A program made the position numbers and the translations under genes. A stretch of 8,816 bases of DNA from assembly GCA_946886845.1 (NCBI GenBank), contig CAMPJH010000061.1, positions 1-8,816 on the forward strand, written 5' to 3'. Shown here piece after piece: positions 1-6,573 of this stretch (position 1 is the stretch's first letter; each line of letters opens with the position of its first letter). This DNA is from an uncultured Sphingomonas sp. GTDB lineage: Bacteria; Pseudomonadota; Alphaproteobacteria; Sphingomonadales; Sphingomonadaceae. Under the pieces are notes generated by a model. That model was not told the DNA's origin. It searched no databases and saw only the letters and a program-made list of their open reading frames with translations.

Positions 1-1
1 C

Positions 2-580
2 TATTACGTCAATCTCGGCATCGGCATCCCGACGCTCGTCGCCAACAACATTCCCAAGGGCATGACGGTCACCCTGCAGAGCGAGAACGGGATGCTCGGA
101 ATCGGCCCGTTCCCCTATGACGACGAGGTCGACGCCGACCTGATCAACGCCGGCAAGCAGACGGTCAGCGAGCTGCCGGAAACCTCCTACTTCGACAGCG
201 CCGCCAGCTTCGGCATGATCCGCGGCGGCCATATCGATCTCGCCGTGCTCGGGGCAATGGAGGTCAGCGAGAAGGGCGACATCGCCAACTGGATGATCCC
301 CGGCAAGATGATCAAGGGCATGGGCGGGGCGATGGACCTGGTCGCAGGGGTCAAGAAGATCATCGTCGTCATGGAGCATGTGTCGAAGAACGGCGATCCC
401 AAGTTCATCCCCGAATGCACGCTGCCGCTGACCGGCAAGAACGTCATCGACATGATCATCACCGACCTTTGCGTGTTCCATCGGCCGGACCATGACTCGC
501 CGTTCAAGCTGATCGAACTGGCGCCCGGCGTGACCAAAGAGGAAGTCCGCGAGAAGACTTCGGCGAAGTACGTCGAATGA
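2..580 (+). CDS. scoB: 3-oxoacid CoA-transferase subunit B (5' end outside window)
   Basis: Subunit B of succinyl-CoA:3-ketoacid CoA-transferase, a cytosolic enzyme that moves CoA from succinyl-CoA to acetoacetate and so links acetoacetate and polyhydroxybutyrate breakdown to the TCA cycle. The first complete codon in the window is at position 2, and 192 residues are visible. The family is usually about 210-220 residues, so roughly 20 N-terminal residues are missing. The visible N-terminus contains NLGIGIPTLVANNIPKG. The SENG motif follows, and its Glu (codon 83-85) matches the catalytic glutamate that forms the enzyme-CoA thioester. The C-terminal half has the family's GGAMDLVAG and TDLCVF segments. 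The internal ATG at 62 is not the start, because conserved family sequence continues upstream of it. Subunit A is expected just outside the window. The TGA overlaps the next gene's ATG. AtoA-type acetoacetate CoA-transferase is a close alternative that sequence alone does not exclude. Confidence 0.93.
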   Translation, partial: YYVNLGIGIPTLVANNIPKGMTVTLQSENGMLGIGPFPYDDEVDADLINAGKQTVSELPETSYFDSAASFGMIRGGHIDLAVLGAMEVSEKGDIANWMIPGKMIKGMGGAMDLVAGVKKIIVVMEHVSKNGDPKFIPECTLPLTGKNVIDMIITDLCVFHRPDHDSPFKLIELAPGVTKEEVREKTSAKYVE

Positions 581-867
581 AGGCGTGGTCCGCGGTCCTG
601 CTGGCGTTGCTGGCTGGCTGCGGCGCGCCCGAGCCGACCGTCATCGACGGCTCCTCGCCGCAAGCCTTCGAGCGCACCACCAAGCAGGCGCGGCGCGAGA
701 TTCCGGACGCCGACCGGCTGCTTTTCGACCGGGCGCTGCGCACCGTCGGCGGGCGTTGGCATTCGGCGCGTGACGCCGACCAGCTCGCGCGCGTAACCTT
801 CGACGGAATGACCGGGGCGGACGTCGTCGCCGACCAAAAAATGCGCGAAACGGGGAGGCAGCAATGA
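577..867 (+). CDS. small lipoprotein, possibly DUF6694-like
   Basis: Predicted 96-residue lipoprotein. The N-terminus has one Lys, a hydrophobic stretch and the lipobox LLAGC at residues 11-15, so signal peptidase II should cleave before Cys15 and lipidation should anchor the protein. Residues +2 and +3 after the Cys are Gly and Ala, with no Asp retention signal, so an outer-membrane location is the default guess. The mature part is short, charged and probably helical. An IDGSSPQAF segment and a late FDGMTGADVVAD segment resemble the small lipoprotein family I know as DUF6694, but I recall this from pattern only. No enzymatic motif is visible. The start is set by the ATGA overlap with the CoA-transferase stop, and the stop overlaps the hydrolase start in the same way, so all three are probably translationally coupled. 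Function unknown. Confidence 0.82.
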   Translation: MKAWSAVLLALLAGCGAPEPTVIDGSSPQAFERTTKQARREIPDADRLLFDRALRTVGGRWHSARDADQLARVTFDGMTGADVVADQKMRETGRQQ

Positions 868-1700
868 AGAAAATCCTCGTCGGACTGATCGCCGCGGCGA
901 TTGGAGGCGCAGCGCCGGCCCAACCGCAGCAGGCGAACATCGAGCTCTGGCGGCTCGACTGCGGCGACTTCGTCATGAAGCGCTTCGGGGCCTGGTTTTC
1001 CGATACGTTCCAATATCCGGAAGGCGCGCGACCGCTGGTCGGCAGCTGCTACCTGATCCGCCACGGCGACCAATATATGCTGTGGGACACGGGGCTCAGC
1101 GACGCGCTGATCGGCAAGCCGGTCGATAATGAAGAGCAGACGATGTCGCTCAAGCGCTCGGTCGTCGACCAGCTGGCCGAGATCGGCGTCAAGCCGGAGC
1201 AAATTGCAATCGTCGGAATTAGTCACTTCCATGCCGACCATACCGGCCAGGCAGGGCATTTCACCAATGCCAAGCTGGTGATCGGGGATGGCGACTGGAG
1301 CGCGCTGAAGGCGAGCCAGCATCCCGGCCTCAAGGATCCCAAGCAACATCTCGCGCACTGGCTGAGCGGCGGCGGCAAGGTCGTCGCGGCCGGCGGCGAC
1401 GTCGATATCTTCCACGACGGCCGGGTGATCATGCTGGCGATGCCGGGCCACACGCCGGGGCACAGGGCGCTGCTGGTCAAGCTCGCTTCGGGACCGGTGC
1501 TGCTGTCGGGCGACCAATATCATTTCACCGAGGCGGTCGCGAACCGCGGCGTGCCCTCGTTCAACATGGACCGCGCCGACACGCTCGCCTCGCACGACCG
1601 GTTCGAACGGATCGCCGCCAACCTCAAGGCCAGGGTCGTGATCCAGCACGAGCCAGCCGACGTCGCCAAGCTGTCGGCCTTTCCGCAGTCGGCGAAGTGA
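864..1700 (+). CDS. exported MBL-fold hydrolase, N-acyl homoserine lactonase-like
   Basis: 278-residue metallo-beta-lactamase-fold hydrolase. Residues 1-19 form a Sec signal peptide (MKK, hydrophobic core, ending APAQ), so it should act in the periplasm or outside the cell. The HFHADH motif at residues 121-126 supplies His121, His123, Asp125 and His126. His196 (in MPGHTPGH), Asp217 (in SGDQYH) and His262 (in IQHEP) complete a di-metal site. The layout, with LWDTG at 73-77 before the HxHxDH motif, matches the AiiA/AttM-type lactonases that open the lactone ring of acyl-homoserine-lactone signals, and sequences like this are usually named after that family. AiiA and AttM lack a signal peptide, so export is a difference. 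Substrate specificity is inference: other lactones or esters are possible. The ATG overlaps the lipoprotein stop (ATGA). Fold assignment is firm; quorum-quenching activity is moderate at best. Confidence 0.85.
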   Translation: MKKILVGLIAAAIGGAAPAQPQQANIELWRLDCGDFVMKRFGAWFSDTFQYPEGARPLVGSCYLIRHGDQYMLWDTGLSDALIGKPVDNEEQTMSLKRSVVDQLAEIGVKPEQIAIVGISHFHADHTGQAGHFTNAKLVIGDGDWSALKASQHPGLKDPKQHLAHWLSGGGKVVAAGGDVDIFHDGRVIMLAMPGHTPGHRALLVKLASGPVLLSGDQYHFTEAVANRGVPSFNMDRADTLASHDRFERIAANLKARVVIQHEPADVAKLSAFPQSAK

Positions 1701-1720
1701 GCCGGGTTTCTGGCTAATAG

Positions 1721-3343
1721 ATGCGCGAGGGGGCATTCACTCCGAAGCTGCTGACCGTCTTTCGGGAGGGTTATGGTGCCGGTGAGCTGAAGGCCGACCT
1801 GGTCGCGGGACTGACGGTCGCGATCATCGCCTTGCCGCTGGCGATGGCGCTTGGAATCGCCAGCGGCGCGAGCCCGCGCGAGGGGCTGGTGACGGCAATC
1901 GTCGCCGGCTTCCTGATTTCGGCGCTGGGCGGATCGCGGGTCCAGATCGGCGGGCCGACCGGCGCCTTCGTCGTCATCGTCGCCGGGGTGATCGCGGCGC
2001 ACGGCATCAGCGGCCTGATCCTCGCCACGATCATCGCCGGGCTGATCCTGATCGTCGCCGGCTATACGGGCGTCGGTCGGCTGATGCGCTACGTGCCGAT
2101 GCCGGTCGTCACCGGCTTCACCGCCGGGATCGCGGTGATCATCGCCTCGAGCCAGATCGGCGACTTCGTCGGTCTGAGCGCCGGCCGGGCACCCGCCGAG
2201 TTCATCGATCAATGGGGCGCTTATGCGGGCGCGATCGGCACGATCAACTGGATGGCGCTGGCGGTCGGCGCCGGCACTTTGGCAGTGATCATCGGGCTCA
2301 AGGGAATCGCTCCCAAGGCGCCCGGCTATTTGATCGCGATCGTTGCCGCGACCGCCGGCGCGGCGCTGCTCGACCTTCCCGTCGAAACTGTCGGCGACCG
2401 GTTCCAGTCGATGGCGACCGGGTTGCCCCTGCCGCGACTGCCGCAATTCTCGCTGCCGATGCTGCGGGAAGTGCTGCCCAGCGCCTTCGTCATTGCTTTT
2501 CTTGCGGGTATCGAAGCTTTGTTATCAGCAACTGTTGCCGATGGAATGACCGGCCGCCGCCACCGCTCGGGGCAGGAGCTGGTCGGAATGGGCGTGGCCA
2601 ATATCGCCTCCGGATTCTTCGGCGGCCTGCCGGCGACCGGGGCTATCGCCCGCACCGCCACCAACATTCGCGCCGGGGCGAAGACGCCGATGGCGGGGAT
2701 CTTCCACGCCCTGTTCCTGCTCGTCTTCACGCTGGTCGCGGGCCGGTGGCTGGCGCTGGTGCCGATGACCGCGCTCGCCGCCGTGCTGCTGATGGTCGCC
2801 TGGGGGATGAGCGAGTACGACCGCTTCGTCGCCTTGGTGCGCACCGATGCCGGCGAGCGCGGTCTGCTGATCCTGACCTTTCTGCTGACCGTGTTCGTCG
2901 ACCTGACGGTCGCGATCGGAGTCGGCGTGACGCTCGCCGCGCTGCTGTTCATGATGCGGATGAGCGAGACCGCCGGCCTGGTCGCGGTCGACGTCGAGGA
3001 GGAGCCGGAGCTTCGCGACAAGCTACCCCCCGGTGTCGAGGTCCTCCGCTTCACAGGGCCGATCTTCTTCGGCGTCGCCAGCGAGATGCTCGAAGCGCTC
3101 AGGCGATCAGGAGAGCGGCCGCGAGCGATCGTGCTTCGGATGGAACAGGTCCCGTATATCGACGCGACCGGCGCCAATGCGCTTGCGACCTTCACCCGTC
3201 AGGCGAAGACCGCGGGAACCGAGGTGTGGCTGGCGGGGATGCAGGCCCAGCCGCGCGAGTTCCTCGCCAAGTTCGAGCCGCGCTTCGCCGGCGCCCGGCG
3301 CGCGTCGAGCTGGTCGGCGGCGCTGAAGCGGCTGGCGACATAG
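1721..3343 (+). CDS. SulP (SLC26-type) inorganic anion transporter with STAS domain
   Basis: 540-residue inner-membrane anion carrier. The membrane part (about residues 25-415) opens with LKADLVAGLTVAIIALPLAM, the usual first SulP helix, followed by GGPTGAFVVIV near 77-87. The hallmark block at about 263-320 contains ATVADGMTGRRHRSGQELVG and ATGAIARTATNIRAGAKTP. A cytoplasmic STAS domain spans about 436-538, with VPYIDATGANAL at 477-488; the position that is a phosphorylatable Ser in SpoIIAA-type proteins is not Ser here. Full length and intact. The substrate could be sulfate, bicarbonate, a dicarboxylate (DauA-like) or another anion, and nothing in the sequence decides. The ATG at 1721 directly follows an in-frame TAG, so no upstream extension is possible. 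It lacks a clear ribosome binding site and lies 20 nt after the hydrolase stop, which favours co-transcription. Confidence 0.94.
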   Translation: MREGAFTPKLLTVFREGYGAGELKADLVAGLTVAIIALPLAMALGIASGASPREGLVTAIVAGFLISALGGSRVQIGGPTGAFVVIVAGVIAAHGISGLILATIIAGLILIVAGYTGVGRLMRYVPMPVVTGFTAGIAVIIASSQIGDFVGLSAGRAPAEFIDQWGAYAGAIGTINWMALAVGAGTLAVIIGLKGIAPKAPGYLIAIVAATAGAALLDLPVETVGDRFQSMATGLPLPRLPQFSLPMLREVLPSAFVIAFLAGIEALLSATVADGMTGRRHRSGQELVGMGVANIASGFFGGLPATGAIARTATNIRAGAKTPMAGIFHALFLLVFTLVAGRWLALVPMTALAAVLLMVAWGMSEYDRFVALVRTDAGERGLLILTFLLTVFVDLTVAIGVGVTLAALLFMMRMSETAGLVAVDVEEEPELRDKLPPGVEVLRFTGPIFFGVASEMLEALRRSGERPRAIVLRMEQVPYIDATGANALATFTRQAKTAGTEVWLAGMQAQPREFLAKFEPRFAGARRASSWSAALKRLAT

Positions 3344-3354
3344 GCGCTTGCGCC
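3343..3354 (+). other. short hairpin at the sulP stop codon
   Basis: GGCG (3343-3346) and CGCC (3351-3354) can pair around a CTTG tetraloop, starting on the last base of the sulP TAG. CUUG tetraloops closed by G-C are known to be stable in RNA. No T-run follows, so it is not an intrinsic terminator. It could slow 3' exonuclease or mark a processing point upstream of the microprotein, but a 4-bp stem in GC-rich DNA can easily be chance. Confidence 0.3.
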
Positions 3355-3380
3355 GGGACTCGCGAAAGAGGAAGCTTGCC

Positions 3381-3390
3381 GGGGGAGGAG
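3381..3390 (+). promoter_or_regulatory. strong ribosome binding site of the 29-residue ORF
   Basis: GGGGGAGGAG ends 7 nt before the ATG at 3398, near-ideal spacing and a near-perfect match to the 16S anti-Shine-Dalgarno. It is much stronger than the sites in front of sulP or xerC and is the main reason for believing the tiny ORF. The 12-mer CCGGGGGAGGAG (3379-3390) recurs exactly before the small exported protein gene at 7377-7388. Confidence 0.7.
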
Positions 3391-3397
3391 TGAAGCG

Positions 3398-3487
3398 ATG
3401 AGCGCTGCTGCGAAGATTGCCCTGGTGGTCGCGGTTCTGATCGTCGGCTTCCTGTTTGCGCAAATGGCTTACGGCGGCGGCAGCTAA
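3398..3487 (+). CDS. 29-residue single-pass membrane microprotein
   Basis: Short ORF of 29 residues plus TAA. The protein starts MSAAAKIALVVAV and ends MAYGGGS. Residues about 5-24 form one uninterrupted hydrophobic helix long enough to cross the membrane, with Lys6 near its start and a Gly-rich tail. The support is a near-perfect ribosome binding site 7 nt upstream, mostly G or C at third codon positions as in the neighbouring genes, and placement between sulP (54 nt upstream) and xerC (8 nt downstream) on the same strand. It is not a usual signal peptide, since no mature domain follows. I do not recognise the family. It might be a small partner of a membrane complex, for example the adjacent transporter, or a leader ORF whose translation couples to the recombinase; both are inference. 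It could also be a chance ORF. Confidence 0.6.
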   Translation: MSAAAKIALVVAVLIVGFLFAQMAYGGGS

Positions 3488-3495
3488 GCGTCGAG

Positions 3496-4413
3496 ATGAG
3501 CGAGCTTCCGCATCCGGCCTCGGTCCTGGTCGCGCGGTGGCAGGGCCATCTCGCGCACGATCGCCGGCGCTCGCCGCACACGGTTCGAGCCTATGTCGGC
3601 ACCGCCCACCGGCTGATCGAGTTTCTCGGCCAGTATCGCGGGGAGCTTGTCGAGCCGGCGGGGCTGATCGAGGTCAGCGCCGCCGACCTTCGCGCCTTTC
3701 TCGCGGCTCGGCGCAATTCGGGACTCGGCGCAGCATCGGCCGCGCGCGAGCTGTCGGGGGTTCGCGCCTTTCTTGGCTATGCCGCCGAGCAGCAGGGCAG
3801 GGCGCCGCAGGTGCCGCGAACCCGGGCGCCACGGCGGCCCAAGACCCTGCCGAGGCCTTCAGCGCCCGACGAGGTGGTGGCGTTGGCCGAAGATGCGGGC
3901 GCTTTCGCATCGGAACCGTGGATCGGCGCCCGCGACCTCGCCATCCTGCTGCTGCTCTACGGGTCCGGACTGCGGGTGTCGGAGGCGCTGTCGCTGACCG
4001 CGCGCGACCTGCCGATCGGCGAATCGATCCGGGTCACCGGCAAGAGGTCGAAGACTCGGATCGTGCCGGTCGTGCAGGCGGTACGCGAGGCGATCGCCGA
4101 TTACGTGCGGCAATGCCCGTATCCGATCTCCGGCGACCTGCCGCTGTTCGTCGGCGCCCGCGGCGGGCCTTTGAGCGCCGACCTGGTGCGGCGTGCAGTG
4201 CGGGCGGCGCGGACCCGGTTGGGCTTGCCGCACACGCTGACTCCGCACGCGCTCCGCCACAGCTTCGCGACCCATTTGCTGGCGCGCGGCGCCGATTTGC
4301 GCTCGCTGCAGGAGCTGCTCGGCCACGCCAGCCTGTCGTCGACGCAAATCTATACGAAGGTCGACGCGGCGCACCTGCTCGACGTCTATCGGCACGCGCA
4401 TCCGAGGGCATGA
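3496..4413 (+). CDS. xerC: tyrosine recombinase XerC
   Basis: 305-residue tyrosine recombinase which, with XerD, resolves chromosome dimers at the dif site near the replication terminus. The N-terminal SAM-like DNA-binding domain (about 10-100) contains SPHTVRAY and an RELSGVRAF helix. The catalytic domain (about 120-300) has the complete active site: Arg160 in GSGLRVSE, a hairpin lysine (Lys183 or Lys186), His251 and Arg254 in HALRHSFATH, His277 in LLGHASLSST, and the nucleophile Tyr286. Full length for the XerC/XerD family. The hairpin reads GKRSKTR where most members have GKGxKxR, a mild variation. The setting among housekeeping genes, with no integration signs, argues for chromosomal XerC rather than a phage or island integrase; XerD is the main alternative. 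The ATG lies 8 nt after the microprotein stop and has only a weak ribosome binding site, so translational coupling is plausible. Confidence 0.9.
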   Translation: MSELPHPASVLVARWQGHLAHDRRRSPHTVRAYVGTAHRLIEFLGQYRGELVEPAGLIEVSAADLRAFLAARRNSGLGAASAARELSGVRAFLGYAAEQQGRAPQVPRTRAPRRPKTLPRPSAPDEVVALAEDAGAFASEPWIGARDLAILLLLYGSGLRVSEALSLTARDLPIGESIRVTGKRSKTRIVPVVQAVREAIADYVRQCPYPISGDLPLFVGARGGPLSADLVRRAVRAARTRLGLPHTLTPHALRHSFATHLLARGADLRSLQELLGHASLSSTQIYTKVDAAHLLDVYRHAHPRA

Positions 4414-4417
4414 GGTA

Positions 4418-4461
4418 GCCGCGGCGCACCTCTAGTGGGGAAGCGAAGCACGCCGCGGCGC
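4418..4461. repeat. repeated GC palindrome downstream of xerC
   Basis: The 10-mer GCCGCGGCGC occurs at 4418-4427 and again at 4452-4461. Because its core is palindromic, 4418-4426 is also the exact reverse complement of 4451-4459, so RNA from either strand could fold into a 9-bp stem around a 24-nt loop. It begins 5 nt after the xerC stop, in the gap between convergent genes. It could protect or terminate both mRNAs or bind a protein. No T-run follows directly. It does not look like a dif site. Confidence 0.5.
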
Positions 4462-4487
4462 GACTCCTTGGCCCCGAATGTCTTAAC

Positions 4488-4525
4488 CGGACCAAGCGCT
4501 TAGGTCCGAAGCGGAGCAGGTTTTT
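4488..4525 (+). terminator. weak terminator candidate between xerC and dedA
   Basis: CGGACC (4488-4493) and GGTCCG (4503-4508) form a 6-bp stem around AAGCGCTTA, and a run of five T follows at 4521-4525. The 12-nt spacing between stem and T-run is too long for a classic intrinsic terminator. The stem could serve either strand, but only the plus strand has T bases downstream. Its place between convergent genes is where a terminator is expected. Confidence 0.3.
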
Positions 4526-5121
4526 CAGCCGGCCTTGTGGGTCGCCAGCCGCCAGATAAATGCGAGCAGGATCACGACCAGGACGGTGTTGGCGACCGGC
4601 GCCAGGAACTGGTCGACCTGCTCGAAATCCGAACGCAGCCGGAAGCCGGCGGCGGCCAGCAACGCGGTCCAGGCTAAGGTGCCGAGCGTCGAGGCGATCA
4701 GGAAGCTTCGGAAGCGCATCTTCAGCAGGCCCGCTGGAATCGACACCAGCGAGCGGATAGTCGGGACCAGCCGGCCGAGCAGCACGAAAGCGATGCCGTG
4801 GCGTTCCATCCAGCCGTGAGCGCGCTCGACCTCGCGCCAGTTCACAGTCAGCCAGCGGCCGTGCTTCTGGACGATCGGCTTGAGGCGCTGGATGCCGATC
4901 GCGCGGGCGGCGAGGTACCAGAAGATGTTGCCGAGCATCGCCCCGGCCGTCCCCGACAGAATCACCAGCGACAGCTCGAGCTTGCCGTTGGCCGCCGTCA
5001 CTCCGGCGACCGGCATGATGACTTCCGACGGGATTGGCGGGAACAAAGTTTCGAGGAACATCAGGAAGCCGACGCCGAGATAGCCCGATTGCTCGATCAG
5101 GCTGACGACCCAATTGCTCAT
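4525..5121 (-). CDS. DedA family membrane protein
   Basis: 198-residue integral inner-membrane protein of the DedA (SNARE-associated/VTT) superfamily, whose members act in membrane homeostasis, some as lipid-carrier flippases or proton-dependent transporters. The start MSNWVVSLIEQSGYLG overlaps the gshB stop as ATGA. A longer reading from 5238 only adds unlike sequence antisense to nothing useful and inside gshB, so it is rejected. Hallmarks are ETLFPPIPSE at 24-33 with both acidic residues of the re-entrant loop, GTAGAMLGNIFWYLAAR at 57-73, and GRLVPTIRSLVSIPAG at 116-131 with the two conserved arginines (117 and 123). A last membrane helix lies at about 176-192. Length is typical. The family is certain but the transported substrate is not. 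It is the last gene of the minus-strand cluster and converges on xerC. Confidence 0.93.
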   Translation of the reverse strand: MSNWVVSLIEQSGYLGVGFLMFLETLFPPIPSEVIMPVAGVTAANGKLELSLVILSGTAGAMLGNIFWYLAARAIGIQRLKPIVQKHGRWLTVNWREVERAHGWMERHGIAFVLLGRLVPTIRSLVSIPAGLLKMRFRSFLIASTLGTLAWTALLAAAGFRLRSDFEQVDQFLAPVANTVLVVILLAFIWRLATHKAG

Positions 5122-6071
5122 CGGGCCGCGAGCCGGCGCTCGACCGCCTGCCAGAACATTCCAGGCGTGTCGGTTCCGTTCAGCGCATCGATGGCGACGA
5201 TCCCGGTCGGCGAGGTAACGTTGATTTCGGTCAGCCATTGTCCGCCGATGACATCGAGCCCGATGAAAATGAGGCCGCGCTTCTTCGCCTCAGGGCCGAT
5301 GACGGCGCAAATCTCTTCCTCGCGCACCGTCAACTCGGTCTTCGCCGCCTTGCCGCCGACGGCGAGGTTGGAGCGGATCTCGCCTTCGCCCGGAAGGCGG
5401 TTGATGGCGCCCGCCACCTCGCCGTCGATCAGGACGATGCGCTTGTCGCCCTCGGCGATCTCCGGGAGGAACTTCTGGATCACGTGTGGCTCGCGATAGG
5501 CGCCGTTGAACAGCTCCATCAGGGAAGCGAGGTTGCGGCCGTCGCCGCCGATCCGGAACACCGATCCGCCGGCAAAGCCGTGCAGCGGCTTGATGACGAT
5601 CTCGCCGTGCTCGGCGAGGAACTTGCGGGTCAGTCCAAGCGACCGCGTGATCGCGGTCGGCGGCATGAACTGAGCGAAATCCAGCACCCAGATTTTCTCC
5701 GGCGCGTCGCGGACGCTGGCCGGATCGTTGATCACCAGGGTTTCGCTTTCGATCCGCTCGAGCAGGTGGGTGGCGGTGATGTAGCCGAGGTCGAACGGCG
5801 GGTCCTGGCGCATCAAAACGACGTCGATATCGCGGCCGAGGTCGAGGATTTCGGGCTCGCCGAAGCGGTAATGATCGCCGGCAACCGGCTGGACGGTAAC
5901 CGGCCGGGCCATCGTCCACAGGCGGCCCTCGGCGTAGCTCAGGTCCTCGGGCGCATAGTGGTAGAGGGAATGGCCGAGCTGCTGCCCCTTTAGCATCAAC
6001 GCGAAGGTGGAATCGCCGGCGATGTTGATCCGCTCCAGCGGGTCCATCTGAACGGCGACGCGAAGCGGCAT
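5118..6071 (-). CDS. gshB: glutathione synthetase
   Basis: 317-residue prokaryotic-type glutathione synthetase, which joins gamma-glutamylcysteine and glycine with ATP in the cytosol in the second step of glutathione synthesis. The N-terminal domain begins with RVAVQMDPLERINIAGDSTF, the substrate-binding start typical of GshB, followed by LMRQDPPFD at 86-94. The ATP-grasp fold shows KPLHGFAGGSVF at 161-172 (ATP-binding Lys161 and the Gly-rich loop), QKFLPEIAEGDKRIVLIDGE at 199-218, and metal ligands in GLDVIGG (Asp273) and TEINVTSPTG (Glu282, Asn284). Length matches E. coli GshB. The ATG at 6069-6071 is the natural family start. yraN ends 32 nt upstream and dedA overlaps the stop by 4 nt. I see nothing odd in it. 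Confidence 0.97.
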   Translation of the reverse strand: MPLRVAVQMDPLERINIAGDSTFALMLKGQQLGHSLYHYAPEDLSYAEGRLWTMARPVTVQPVAGDHYRFGEPEILDLGRDIDVVLMRQDPPFDLGYITATHLLERIESETLVINDPASVRDAPEKIWVLDFAQFMPPTAITRSLGLTRKFLAEHGEIVIKPLHGFAGGSVFRIGGDGRNLASLMELFNGAYREPHVIQKFLPEIAEGDKRIVLIDGEVAGAINRLPGEGEIRSNLAVGGKAAKTELTVREEEICAVIGPEAKKRGLIFIGLDVIGGQWLTEINVTSPTGIVAIDALNGTDTPGMFWQAVERRLAAR

Positions 6072-6103
6072 TTACGGGCGCCTAAGCGAGGCCGCGGATT
6101 TTG

Positions 6104-6454
6104 TCACCCTTGCCAGACGTCGGGCAGGTGGCGCGGCAGCCGGCGCGGGACGATGAACAAGGCGTCGATCCGGACATCGTCGCCGGCGCGCATGTAGCGC
6201 GGCGCCAGCCGCTCGGCGGCGACCGCGACCCGGCGCAGCCGGTAGCGGTCGAGCGAGAAGGCGGCGGCGTCGACGCTCGAACGAGCCTTGACCTCGACGA
6301 ACGCCAGGACCCGGCCGCGGCGGGCGACGATATCGACCTCGCCGCCCGGAACCCGCGCCCGCCGGGCGAGGATTCGCCAACCGCTGAGACGAAGCCACCA
6401 GGCGGCAATGGTCTCGGCGCCGCGGCCGCGTTTCTCCGCCCGCTGGCGCTTCAT
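6104..6454 (-). CDS. yraN: YraN family (UPF0102) endonuclease-like protein
   Basis: 116-residue protein of the UPF0102 family, whose fold is that of small PD-(D/E)xK, Holliday-junction-resolvase-like nucleases. Its cellular role is not settled. The core is visible: the GAETIAAWWL helix at 12-21 with Glu14, PGGEVDIVARRGRVLAFVEVK at 36-56 with Asp41, Glu54 and Lys56 as the catalytic set, then the KARSS segment and a conserved second half around RIDALFIVPR. The chosen ATG at 6454 lies inside the overlapping end of the rsmI frame (ATGA). The reading frame stays open to 6697, but that extension covers the rsmI C-terminal region in another frame and looks non-native. The order rsmI-yraN-gshB is familiar in alphaproteobacteria. 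Confidence 0.9.
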   Translation of the reverse strand: MKRQRAEKRGRGAETIAAWWLRLSGWRILARRARVPGGEVDIVARRGRVLAFVEVKARSSVDAAAFSLDRYRLRRVAVAAERLAPRYMRAGDDVRIDALFIVPRRLPRHLPDVWQG

Positions 6455-6573
6455 CGCCGCGAAAGCTCGAGCGCGCGCGCGTAAGCGCGCTTGCGCGGGA
6501 TGTTCAGTCGTTCGGCGACTTCTGCAGCGGCGCGGGATGGCGCCAAAGTGGCCATCGCCCGCGGCAGGTGCGA
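6451..6573 (-). pseudogene. rsmI: rsmI C-terminal segment beyond the amber codon
   Basis: After the TAG at 6574-6576, the same frame continues open for 40 codons and ends at the TGA at 6451-6453, which overlaps the yraN ATG as ATGA. The encoded segment includes AMATLAPSRAAAEVAERLNI and then PRKRAYARALELSRR, the recognisable C-terminal helix-turn-helix of RsmI (SPSRAA..VA...G..R...Y..AL pattern). With it the protein would be 274 codons long, the normal RsmI size. It would not be translated as part of RsmI unless the TAG is a sequence error or is read through. No start codon context for independent translation is evident, although an ATG occurs in AMATL. Confidence 0.75.

Noticed and set aside
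504..1736. 410-codon open frame on the minus strand opposite the lipoprotein and hydrolase genes
   Set aside because: Low-complexity Arg/Ala/Gly-rich translation with no family likeness, fully antisense to two well-supported genes; a typical shadow frame of GC-rich coding DNA.
2212..3393. 393-codon plus-strand frame inside sulP
   Set aside because: Reads through sulP in another frame, very rich in Arg, Gly and Asp, and sulP itself is intact with clear family motifs.
3496..4413. Tyrosine recombinase as a sign of an integrated element
   Set aside because: Sequence and length fit chromosomal XerC, and there is no tRNA gene, attachment repeat, phage gene or change in base composition nearby.
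4483..4488. TTAACC as a CtrA half-site
   Set aside because: Single half-site in a gap between convergent genes, with no second TTAA half at the expected spacing and no promoter to regulate.
5122..5238. N-terminal extension of the DedA protein to an ATG at 5238
   Set aside because: The added 39 residues are Arg-rich and lie within the gshB 3' end; the ATGA overlap start at 5121 gives the family-typical N-terminus.
5238..5993. 251-codon plus-strand frame opposite gshB
   Set aside because: Antisense to a complete glutathione synthetase gene, with no recognisable domain.
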